Shown here: piece after piece, positions 1 through 6,219 of the stretch
Layout of the letters: each line of letters opens with the position of its first letter
Numbering within the stretch: the stretch's first letter is position 1
NCBI GenBank assembly: GCA_029856295.1
Contig: JAHQWS010000043.1
Span: forward strand, 1 to 9,712
DNA from: Promethearchaeia archaeon
GTDB taxonomy: Archaea; Asgardarchaeota; Lokiarchaeia; Sigyniarchaeales; SOKP01
Direction of reading: 5' to 3'
DNA: 9,712 nucleotides
Notes under the pieces: model-generated
Told to the model about the DNA's origin: nothing
What the model saw: only the letters and a program-made list of their open reading frames with translations
The model's database searches: none
Translations under genes and position numbers: made by a program

Positions 1-8
1 ATAATAAT

Positions 9-632
9 ATGAGTCCAATAATTACACATGAAGATGAACTCGAACTTGCGAAGTCCGAGAAGACTCTCGCCTCTCATCTTAAAAAAGTTGCGAGATTACA
101 GAGAACGGTCTCAGATTCACAGAAGAAACTTGCAGATAAAATAGCAAAATTAAATATAGCCCGGCAAATGCTTAATAGAACATTTAGAGATGTATTAAAG
201 CAAATGCAAACTCTTGCTAGAGAGTCGAGATCGAATGTGAAGGACGAAGAAGTAAATTTTTACCAAGATTTTATCCATAAAAACGATCAATACATTGATA
301 CAAACAATAATTACGTTAACGCGATTAAAGATCTAGCTATTCGAAAAGATGACTTAGCAGCTAGATGTGATATGTTTGCAAATGCTCTTTCTGAGATCGC
401 TGGCAGGAGATCAGGCGTAATTAAAAAAGCTTTAAGCATAGAAAATACAAAAAATAAAATGATTGAGGGAAGTAAACTCACTATGCTTGAAAATGAGTTA
501 AATGATTTACAAAGAGATTTCGATAGGGCCAGGAATATTTTACTTAAAGAAATTGAACAATTTGTACAAACGAGAGACGAACTTAACGAATTATGGCTAA
601 AACTACAGGATTCAACCACTGAGATGAGTTAA
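9..632 (+). CDS. Long helical protein, possible Vps5/BAR-like coiled coil
   Basis: The 207-residue product is almost entirely helical and charged, with no signal peptide, membrane segment or cysteine-metal motif. Three long helical stretches can be drawn: about residues 8-70, 83-130 and 136-205. They are separated by a polar turn near 70-80 and a short AGRRSG break at 131-136. That three-helix layout, and the C-terminal segment KEIEQFVQTRDELNELW (starting at residue 180), resemble the C-terminal BAR region of Vps5/sorting nexins, where a (K)E-x-x-x-F pattern is followed by a Trp near the end. No PX domain is present. A BAR-like fold would bind or bend membranes as a dimer, but this is inference; any antiparallel coiled coil could look similar. 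The ATG at 9 is the first start visible. The frame is open to the left edge, so the gene could begin earlier. The gene after it lies about 88 bases downstream and may be co-transcribed or have its own promoter. Confidence 0.75.
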   Translation: MSPIITHEDELELAKSEKTLASHLKKVARLQRTVSDSQKKLADKIAKLNIARQMLNRTFRDVLKQMQTLARESRSNVKDEEVNFYQDFIHKNDQYIDTNNNYVNAIKDLAIRKDDLAARCDMFANALSEIAGRRSGVIKKALSIENTKNKMIEGSKLTMLENELNDLQRDFDRARNILLKEIEQFVQTRDELNELWLKLQDSTTEMS

Positions 633-652
633 ATTTTTATTAAACATAACTA

Positions 653-664
653 TTATATATTTAT
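653..664 (+). promoter_or_regulatory. Possible TATA box before the proline-rich gene
   Basis: TTATATATTTAT lies in the short gap after the first gene, about 57-68 bases upstream of the likely start at 721. Archaeal TATA boxes sit about 25 bases before the transcript start, so this one would give a leader of roughly 35-40 bases containing the GGTGAT ribosome binding site. The gap is so AT-rich that chance occurrence is likely. Confidence 0.25.
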
Positions 665-709
665 TAGAAAAATTATTCTTTCAAAATATAATTATTAACT
701 AAAATTATT

Positions 710-715
710 GGTGAT
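710..715 (+). promoter_or_regulatory. Ribosome binding site pointing to an ATA start at 721
   Basis: GGTGAT is a Shine-Dalgarno-like match, with five bases (716-720) between it and the ATA codon at 721. A very similar GGTGA precedes the ATG at 6220 in this window. No comparable site precedes the first in-frame ATG at 814. The site is therefore the main reason for placing the start of the proline-rich gene at 721. Confidence 0.45.
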
Positions 716-720
716 TAGAC

Positions 721-1170
721 ATAGCCGAAGAATTTGCAAGCTTCCTTGATAAAGCAAAGAAATCCCCAATAGAAGAAAAAGTAACTGCGTTTGGGGATAT
801 TGTTGAAAAAATAATGACAATTGTTTTACGAATACCTGACCTTGTTGACTCATCTTTAGCTGATTTAAAATCACAAATTTCAAATTTACAATCTAGAGTT
901 AACACGATGACGAATGATTTAAATGCCATAAAAACTAGAGGTGTGGCAGCAGCATCTCCTGGCGCAGCACCTATGGCACCTTCTATTGGGGGTTCACCTG
1001 GAGGTCCACCCCCTCCGCCTGGAGGTCCACCTGGAGGTCCACCTGGAGGTCCACCTGGAGGTCCACCTGGGGGTCCGCCGCCCGGACCTAGTCGCCCCGC
1101 AAGTCCTCAAAGTCTACGAGGAGCTATCATGGGTGAGCTAAAACAGCTTTTTGCCAAACGCAAAAAATAG
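721..1170 (+). CDS. Coiled-coil, GGPP-repeat protein with basic C-terminal helix
   Basis: From the ATA at 721 the product is 149 residues; from the first in-frame ATG at 814 it is 118. The 31 extra codons encode a clearly protein-like amphipathic N-terminus (AEEFASFLDKAKKSP and on to VEKI), with no stop until TGA at 712-714, so 721 is preferred despite the non-canonical codon. The layout is a helical/coiled-coil region at residues 1-73, an Ala/Pro/Gly linker containing five-proline and GGPP repeats at about 75-125, and a basic amphipathic tail, SLRGAIMGELKQLFAKRKK. There is no signal peptide or membrane span. Proline-rich stretches of this kind commonly bind profilin, SH3, WW or GYF partners, and Asgard archaea have profilins that bind polyproline. 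The tail faintly recalls a WH2 actin-binding helix but lacks its spacing. Partner and function are inference; the family is not recognised. Confidence 0.8.
   Translation: MAEEFASFLDKAKKSPIEEKVTAFGDIVEKIMTIVLRIPDLVDSSLADLKSQISNLQSRVNTMTNDLNAIKTRGVAAASPGAAPMAPSIGGSPGGPPPPPGGPPGGPPGGPPGGPPGGPPPGPSRPASPQSLRGAIMGELKQLFAKRKK
1021..1068 (+). repeat. Four perfect 12-base tandem repeats encoding GGPP
   Basis: GGAGGTCCACCT occurs four times head to tail with no mismatch. Degenerate flanking copies lie at 1000-1011 and 1069-1080. Each unit encodes Gly-Gly-Pro-Pro in the frame of the surrounding gene. The block is a GC-rich island in AT-rich DNA. Such in-frame minisatellites change length by replication slippage or recombination, so the number of GGPP units may vary between strains. 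Confidence 0.9.
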
Positions 1171-1300
1171 GATTTCGGAAGAGGAGCGATATTATAAAAA
1201 TGGCTGGGATAATCTACGTTGATATTATAGATTTCTGAGCCGCCTTATTATATTTTGCATACATCTCATTTTTTAAATATTAATTTTATATCAAGCAGCT

Positions 1301-1335
1301 ATTATCATTGATAATCAGCAAGAAATCATTTTTTT
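1301..1335 (+). terminator. Palindrome and T7 tract after the proline-rich gene
   Basis: ATTATCA (1301-1307) and TGATAAT (1309-1315) form a perfect 7-base inverted repeat around one T. A run of seven T follows at 1329-1335. It lies 130 bases past the stop of the proline-rich gene and about 85 bases before the next start. It may end the upstream transcript, since archaeal termination relies mainly on T tracts. Because it lies upstream of the next promoter, it could equally be an operator. The rest of the 1171-1418 gap holds no supported gene. Confidence 0.3.
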
Positions 1336-1389
1336 AATTAAAATTAAAATACTTAAAATCATAATAAATAATTACACTTATTAAAAAGA

Positions 1390-1399
1390 TGATATAGAT
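1390..1399 (+). promoter_or_regulatory. Possible TATA box for the 578-residue gene
   Basis: TGATATAGAT is centred about 25 bases before the TTG at 1419 and is preceded by a purine-rich AAAAAGA that could serve as a BRE. This spacing would start the transcript at or next to the TTG, giving a leaderless mRNA. That fits the absence of a Shine-Dalgarno sequence. The match to the archaeal consensus is moderate. Confidence 0.35.
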
Positions 1400-1418
1400 C
1401 TTAAGTTGATTATAGTCA

Positions 1419-3155
1419 TTGCAGAGTTCTACTATTAAATCGGAAAAAAGTATTCATGTAAAAGTAGCCCATAATTCACAGAGGCAAATACTTGAAATGC
1501 TCTCCTTGTTTCGAGTAATGAATAACTATTATCATATAAAAAGTGAAATACAAAAACAAATTCAACCTTTAATTTTTAAAAAGTTTAAAGAAGGATTAAC
1601 AACAATTCAAAAAAAAGGAGACTGGCTCTTTACCATCCCAACTGCTCTTAATACGTTAAGTGATGATATTTTAAGTAAAAAAGATTCATTTAGATTTCCG
1701 GATAGTATTATTTTGTTTGAAGCTTGGATGAATTTAGGATTAGCCGCTCTTTACCCAAAAATTGTTTTGCATTTCAAATTTCCAGGGCTATTGAAAGGAG
1801 AGAAAAATAGAAATGTGTTTCAATTTATATTTGCTACCTCACGAGGATTTGGATTTCCTATATATTTTGGACCTGAATTTTATAAATATCATCTCAACAT
1901 GGCTAAATATATACAGCCGTTTTTAAAATGGAGTTATACCGTATGCCATAAAGCGAATCAAGCAATTGTGCTTGTTAATAAGAAACTCAAATCAAAAAGA
2001 CACCATCCAGGTGAATTTGAATCAGTTATTATTTCAGAATATGATAATAAAATTTTCAAGGGTATTAACACATTATTACATGGTGTTTTTACCGGTATTC
2101 CAAACTTTTTAGGAAAATTTAATTCACTAGAAGAAGCTCTTGAAAACGTTATCTTTTCTTATACGATTGGAGATCATGCTATGAGCGTTGAAAAAGAAGC
2201 ATTTGATTCTCAGTCACAACGCGTATTAGAGACTCCTTTAATATCACATAATTACATTGTTCAAAAGTATGATATAGATTTCTATTCATATATACAGAAA
2301 TTGATGAATCTTGACAAGTTACTAAATAAAAAAATCGCAGGCCTCAAGAAAAAAAGAAAGAACGTGGTAAAATATTTAAAATTTATCGACAAAATAAGAT
2401 ATTTCATAGAACAATTGATACCAGATAAATATTTATCGACACAATATACTGTGATTAAAAAATATGGCCAAACTATAAAATTGATGGAAAAAGTCAGGGA
2501 ATTCTTATGGACAACACCTTTATTTACACACACAGTACATAGCCCCACCGAAAAAGAGTTAAAATACAAACTTTTAAGTAAGGATGAAAGCGAAGATAAT
2601 TTTGATCATGAATCTACAAACTCAATATTGCTAACTCTTATCAGTAGATTCGAAAAATTACAGGGATTTAAATTTGAAGATGTTGAGATAATTGAAGCAA
2701 TAAAAGAACTGCGGGATCAAATGGCTAAAATGTGGCTTTATTTTAAAGAAAGACATTTTCGTTATGCTGTTAGAAAACTAAACGAATTAAGTTCACTATC
2801 CTTGGATGATGAAAATTTCGTTGAAAAAATAAATGAGTCTTTAGATAAACTAATTCCTATTATTTCCATTTATGAAATATTTAACAGACCATTGGCCGAA
2901 TCAGTGTATCCAGAATTAAGTCCCCAAACGAATCGTTTAGGAAGTTATTTAGCTAAATTTTTCTCATCAAAATATAATCCTCTTGGAGTTAATTTGATGA
3001 AAATGTTCAATAATTTAGCTTATTATAATTGGAGCTATTTTATTAAACATCAAAAGATGAATCATAGCCAATTTTTTAATTTTATTTTAAGATTGCCAAT
3101 TTGGACTCATATTCCCTCAAGTGTTAAAACGAAAATATTGAGCTATAATTCTTAA
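1419..3155 (+). CDS. Large uncharacterised helical protein, 578 residues
   Basis: I do not recognise this protein. It is Lys-, Phe- and Tyr-rich, predicted largely helical, and has no Walker motif, zinc-binding cysteine set, signal peptide or convincing membrane span. Hydrophobic/aromatic patches include the region around residues 100-125 (beginning SIILFEAWMNLGLAALYP) and a Phe/Tyr/Gly-rich stretch near 145-160. A strongly basic segment with KKIAGLKKKRK lies near the middle, followed by a likely coiled coil. The C-terminal third is helical and acidic/basic mixed, ending ILSYNS. The start is TTG with no Shine-Dalgarno sequence. An in-frame TAG at 1413-1415 blocks extension, and a TATA-like box 25 bases upstream supports leaderless initiation; the ATG at 1498 is an alternative. 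The gene is monocistronic by context: its upstream gap is 248 bases and it faces the convergent Elf1 gene. Codon use is as AT-rich as its neighbours, so there is no obvious sign of recent transfer. Confidence 0.8.
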   Translation: MQSSTIKSEKSIHVKVAHNSQRQILEMLSLFRVMNNYYHIKSEIQKQIQPLIFKKFKEGLTTIQKKGDWLFTIPTALNTLSDDILSKKDSFRFPDSIILFEAWMNLGLAALYPKIVLHFKFPGLLKGEKNRNVFQFIFATSRGFGFPIYFGPEFYKYHLNMAKYIQPFLKWSYTVCHKANQAIVLVNKKLKSKRHHPGEFESVIISEYDNKIFKGINTLLHGVFTGIPNFLGKFNSLEEALENVIFSYTIGDHAMSVEKEAFDSQSQRVLETPLISHNYIVQKYDIDFYSYIQKLMNLDKLLNKKIAGLKKKRKNVVKYLKFIDKIRYFIEQLIPDKYLSTQYTVIKKYGQTIKLMEKVREFLWTTPLFTHTVHSPTEKELKYKLLSKDESEDNFDHESTNSILLTLISRFEKLQGFKFEDVEIIEAIKELRDQMAKMWLYFKERHFRYAVRKLNELSSLSLDDENFVEKINESLDKLIPIISIYEIFNRPLAESVYPELSPQTNRLGSYLAKFFSSKYNPLGVNLMKMFNNLAYYNWSYFIKHQKMNHSQFFNFILRLPIWTHIPSSVKTKILSYNS

Positions 3156-3181
3156 TAAATTGATTAATCCAGATTAGTTAT

Positions 3182-3239
3182 GGTTCTGACTCTAGAACCG
3201 AAATCTAGTTCTAGTGTATTAGATTCACCATTTTTTTTT
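3182..3239 (+). terminator. Tandem hairpins and T9 tract ending the 578-residue gene
   Basis: Two inverted repeats follow the stop codon: GGTTCT (3182-3187) with AGAACC (3194-3199), and AATCTA (3202-3207) with TAGATT (3220-3225). Nine T follow at 3231-3239. A T tract is the main archaeal termination signal, and the hairpins may help or protect the 3' end. The site sits between convergent genes and would prevent read-through into the Elf1 gene. No similar T run is visible for the opposite strand. Confidence 0.55.
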
Positions 3240-3314
3240 ATAATTCTTAACAAGTCAATTAGCAGCAGAATGATTGAAAACTTATTGTTTCATTATAAAT
3301 GTTTCATGGAAAAG

Positions 3315-3896
3315 TTACCACTCAAGAAAACCAGGGTCATCAAACACATCTTCAAGTTTTTTCTCTTTTTTCATTGAGCTTTCATCGTGCTCAGTAAACA
3401 ATGACTCATCATCCGTTTTAATGCCTCCCTCTAATTCACTTGTCTCTAAATTTAATAATGCATCCTTCTCTTTTTTTTTATATTCCTCTGCCCTTATCTT
3501 CCATTTGTTAGCCTCATCTATATCAACATTTTCTTCATCTTCTAATGATTCAGCTGCTTTAGCTCTGCAAATATCAGATAATACTGAAAAGCAAAAGGCT
3601 AAGTCTCCCCATTCTTGCTCATTTTTTAATTTCTCAATACGTTTTTCTAACCTTAAAAGTTCCTGATCTGCATAATAAATATCAATAAAATCTCCAAATG
3701 CATCAACAGGTTCTGATATTGAATTCACTAATACATCCTTAGTTAATCCACAATAACCACATTTTACAGTTGCTATGGCAGATTTTCTAATATTTTCCAC
3801 CTTTACAGATTTTTCCCCACAATTTGGACAATTGAAAATTTTGGGGACTCTTTTTACTCTTTTATAACTCTGTTGTTTTCTTTTTCGTCTTCCCAT
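3315..3896 (-). CDS. elf1: Elf1/ELOF1-type transcription elongation factor with C-terminal extension
   Basis: The first 75 residues match the Elf1 family, zinc-ribbon proteins that ride on RNA polymerase during elongation. The family signs are all present: the basic MGRRKRK N-terminus; the zinc ribbon with C23-x2-C26 and C46-x2-C49; and the block EPVDAFGDFIDIYY (62-75), which corresponds to EPVDVYSDWID in human ELOF1. The usual archaeal/eukaryotic core is about 80-90 residues. Here about 115 more follow: a helical pair around 80-145 with a TPR-like look (EWGDLAFCFSVLSDICRAKA, then EANKWKIRAEEYKKK), then an acidic tail ending DDPGFLEW. Yeast Elf1 also carries an acidic C-terminal extension. 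The ATG at 3896 has a strong AAGGAGA ribosome binding site five bases upstream (plus-strand 3902-3908). An AT-rich TATA-like element lies near 3920-3929. The gene is divergent from the five-gene cluster and shares a 201-base control region with it. Confidence 0.9.
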   Translation of the reverse strand: MGRRKRKQQSYKRVKRVPKIFNCPNCGEKSVKVENIRKSAIATVKCGYCGLTKDVLVNSISEPVDAFGDFIDIYYADQELLRLEKRIEKLKNEQEWGDLAFCFSVLSDICRAKAAESLEDEENVDIDEANKWKIRAEEYKKKEKDALLNLETSELEGGIKTDDESLFTEHDESSMKKEKKLEDVFDDPGFLEW

Positions 3897-3989
3897 TTAC
3901 ATCTCCTTATTCTAAAATTTTAAATTATAGATAATAAAAAAGAAAATTAGTTAATTTCTTATTCATAAGAACATAAGTAATTAAAACTA

Positions 3990-4029
3990 AAAAATTTTTG
4001 CTTTCTAAGCTAAAAATAGAAAAATTTTT
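3990..4029. repeat. Two AAAAATTTTT blocks 30 bases apart in the divergent promoter region
   Basis: The self-complementary block AAAAATTTTT occurs at 3990-3999 and again at 4020-4029, a period of exactly 30 bases, close to three helical turns. Phased A-tracts of this kind bend DNA and can position chromatin proteins such as archaeal histones. They lie between the Elf1 and five-gene cluster promoters. In AT-rich DNA this could be chance. Confidence 0.5.
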
Positions 4030-4042
4030 TAGCAATGCTTTA

Positions 4043-4055
4043 TTAGTTAAACTAA
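4043..4055. promoter_or_regulatory. 13-base inverted repeat, possible operator
   Basis: TTAGTT and AACTAA form a perfect 6-base inverted repeat around a single A. The element ends about 16 bases upstream of the putative TATA element of the five-gene cluster, where archaeal activators or repressors commonly bind as dimers. No regulator can be named. Confidence 0.3.
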
Positions 4056-4070
4056 CTCTTTTTGTCTGAT

Positions 4071-4090
4071 ATTTAAGTACTGTTATAATC
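4071..4090 (+). promoter_or_regulatory. Possible TATA elements of the five-gene cluster
   Basis: Two candidates overlap this stretch: ATTTAAGTAC (4071-4080) and TGTTATAATC (4081-4090). The first is centred about 23 bases before the GTG at 4098. The second is about 27 bases before the ATG at 4113. Either would yield a leaderless or nearly leaderless transcript, and the choice bears on which start codon is used. Confidence 0.35.
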
Positions 4091-4097
4091 AAAGTGA

Positions 4098-5222
4098 GTG
4101 GATTTTAGGTTGATGGAACATAAAAAATTATCATTAGAATACGATAAGAATTTAATCAATAAAATTTTGGATGATATCAACATGAGATATATCATCCTAT
4201 TCCAATATATTATTAGAAATGATTTATTTGAAGACTTAAACGATGAAAAATTAATTGAATCTTATGAAAGAATTCTAATTCTGGATGATATTTTTAAAGG
4301 AAATGTAATTAATTTTTTGGGCGAGTATCAAAACTTTATTGAGGTTGCAATAGATCTTGGATTATTTAAGAATATAAGAACTTTGAGAGAGTTTGAACAG
4401 AAAGATGATGACTTTATTTTAAAAATGGGTGAAGAAACAATAACCATCGAAAAAAATACCATAATGATCCCCGCAGATACATTATTTCTTATGATAACTA
4501 AAAAATTTAAGTTCCTCACTAGAAGAAATTTTAATTTGGCCCTTACAAGGTTAAAAGGAGTGAGGTGTGAAACAACAAGCGCAATCCATTCTTTTGTATT
4601 TGAAATTGGACAAGAAGATTATTCATTGTCAGATGATCTCTACTACATTTTAGATCAATATGGCAATATATATCAAGCCATCAAAATGGAAATAACCATT
4701 GAGGGTTTTTATAAGAGATTTGAAGAGATTGCTAAAAAAATCTCAGAATTTATTGAAATATTTGACCCCGCCTTAAATAGTAAGAGTGTTGTTAAACTTA
4801 TAGAAAAATCTATTGAAGAAAACAAAGAGATTATTAATTACCTTAAAGAAGAAAAAGTAAAATTGTCTGATAAGTTTAAAAGCAAGGATATTATAAAAGA
4901 CTCTCAAATTTATAAAGAGTGGAGTTCTCAACTTATGCAATTATTACAATTTAGATTCCAAATTAAAAATATTGACAAAAAATTATTAGAAATTAAAAAT
5001 TACTATTCTGGTAAAAATAAAAAATACAGTTATTTAGAATTTATCGAAAAAGTTTCATTTAATGAAGATAACATAGTAGATGAGGTTCAAAACTCATTAT
5101 TAGCTTTAAGAAAAGAACTTATTGATATTAATAATGAACTTTCAAAATTAACGAAAAAAGATATAAAACTTCTTAATTTAGACTATGAGAGATTTATTAT
5201 AACGAGCAGTGATGATGAATAG
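4098..5222 (+). CDS. Helical/coiled-coil protein, first gene of the AAA cluster
   Basis: I do not recognise this protein of 374 residues (369 from the ATG at 4113). The N-terminal half (to about residue 190) mixes helices with a small strand-rich part around 105-125. It includes a basic helix-rich patch near 130-155 (KKFKFLTRRNFNLALTRLKG). From about 195 to 360 it is a Lys/Glu/Ile-rich coiled coil, ending in an acidic SSDDE tail. There is no signal peptide, membrane span or cysteine-metal motif. Neither start has a strong ribosome binding site. The GTG at 4098 gives the longest frame; the ATG at 4113 is better spaced from the second TATA candidate. The stop overlaps the next start by one base (TAGTG), so the next gene is probably translationally coupled. 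A scaffold or adaptor role for the downstream ATPase is inference from position only. Confidence 0.8.
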   Translation: MDFRLMEHKKLSLEYDKNLINKILDDINMRYIILFQYIIRNDLFEDLNDEKLIESYERILILDDIFKGNVINFLGEYQNFIEVAIDLGLFKNIRTLREFEQKDDDFILKMGEETITIEKNTIMIPADTLFLMITKKFKFLTRRNFNLALTRLKGVRCETTSAIHSFVFEIGQEDYSLSDDLYYILDQYGNIYQAIKMEITIEGFYKRFEEIAKKISEFIEIFDPALNSKSVVKLIEKSIEENKEIINYLKEEKVKLSDKFKSKDIIKDSQIYKEWSSQLMQLLQFRFQIKNIDKKLLEIKNYYSGKNKKYSYLEFIEKVSFNEDNIVDEVQNSLLALRKELIDINNELSKLTKKDIKLLNLDYERFIITSSDDE

Positions 5223-6199
5223 TGAAATGTCCCGCATGTAATATTGAAATGTTGCCTTTAGTTTCCGGAATTTATCAATGTCCTCAGTGTAAAAAAATAA
5301 TGAAGGAAGCATCTAAAGAGAAAATTAGTGAAAAACAAAAACCAATTGAAGAAGGCGTTTTTCAAGAAGGAGACTATTTTCATCAAAATGCGAGCTTAAA
5401 TAAGCAATATGAGATCGCCGAGAGGGGTATAACTATTTCAAAAACACCTAATCGGTGGTTTTCAGTTCTAATCTGCCATAGTCCTCTATTAAAAAATGAA
5501 AAATATATTAGGTTATCCTGGTGGAAAAAATCGTTTTATCAACATGCCGGTATGTTTAAAATTTATGATGAAGATGTTCTTAAAAATACCATTAGAGTAT
5601 TAGAAAAAATTGATAATCAATTTGATGATGTATGGACTTTTCATGGAAAATTTAGAAGAAAAACTCCAAAGACAGAAGAACAGCAAGAGAAAGAAAAGAA
5701 ACTAGATATTATAAAATATCGTATCATAGAAAATAGAACATGCCCAAAATGTCAAAAAAAAATGGATAAAATGAAATCCCATTATGAGTGCCAACACTGT
5801 GGAGAAATCGTAATTTTGGAAGGTTATAATCAACCAATTTTTAACATAGCCTCCTCCGATCTAGATTTAAATTTTCAAGGAGAGTTCCCCATAAACTTTT
5901 ATATGCCTGTAGCGGGCATAACTGTGAAATGGTTAATGGGAGAATGGAAAGCACTAGCAGTTATATATTCGAAAGATAACCCGAATAAAAAGTGGCTGAG
6001 GTTTTATTGGTGGAATCGAGATTTGCAAAATATTTTAAAATATGGACAGCGAGAAATGGGAGAAGGTACACAACTGGGTTGGAAGGTTCAAAGGGGTGTA
6101 TCATCACCAAATCTTTTTGATAAAAAATTATTAAAACCGTTAATTGACGCGTTAAGAAACGCCGCAAAAGAATTAAATTGGGATATTGATAATAATTGA
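5222..6199 (+). CDS. Tandemly duplicated zinc-ribbon protein
   Basis: The 325-residue product consists of two copies of a zinc ribbon plus a Trp-rich domain. Copy 1 has C3-x2-C6 and C20-x2-C23; copy 2 has C174-x2-C177 and C190-x2-C193. Each is followed by a matching segment: G69-I-T, W79 and W100-W101 in the first, and G232-I-T, W242 and W263-W264 in the second, with identical spacing between these landmarks. Each half ends in a helix (about 115-130 and 300-320). The start is a GTG sharing its G with the TAG stop of the gene before, and it opens directly into the first zinc ribbon, MKCPAC. Zinc ribbons of this kind usually bind nucleic acid or proteins. The Trp-rich domain is not one I can name. 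It could be a recognition subunit for the cluster's ATPase, but that is inference. Confidence 0.85.
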   Translation: MKCPACNIEMLPLVSGIYQCPQCKKIMKEASKEKISEKQKPIEEGVFQEGDYFHQNASLNKQYEIAERGITISKTPNRWFSVLICHSPLLKNEKYIRLSWWKKSFYQHAGMFKIYDEDVLKNTIRVLEKIDNQFDDVWTFHGKFRRKTPKTEEQQEKEKKLDIIKYRIIENRTCPKCQKKMDKMKSHYECQHCGEIVILEGYNQPIFNIASSDLDLNFQGEFPINFYMPVAGITVKWLMGEWKALAVIYSKDNPNKKWLRFYWWNRDLQNILKYGQREMGEGTQLGWKVQRGVSSPNLFDKKLLKPLIDALRNAAKELNWDIDNN

Positions 6200-6219
6200 A
6201 AATAAATTAATGGTGAGAT

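Noticed and set aside
1200..1238. Twelve-codon frame beginning MAGIIYVDIIDF after a GAGGAG sequence
   Set aside because: It is too short, the spacing from the ribosome-binding-like sequence is long (13 bases), and the amino acids downstream of the stop do not continue a recognisable gene.
1419..3155. Transposase or other mobile-element protein
   Set aside because: No DDE or HUH pattern, no zinc finger and no terminal inverted repeats or target duplications flank the gene.
3155..3230. Possible tRNA gene or tRNA-derived fragment ending in CACCA
   Set aside because: The GGTTCT/AGAACC hairpin has a 6-base loop, the would-be T arm does not pair, and no matching acceptor strand is found upstream. 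Hairpins plus T9 fit a terminator better.
3180..3666. Plus-strand reading frames opposite the Elf1 gene
   Set aside because: They are Ser/Phe-rich antisense shadows of a confidently identified minus-strand gene.
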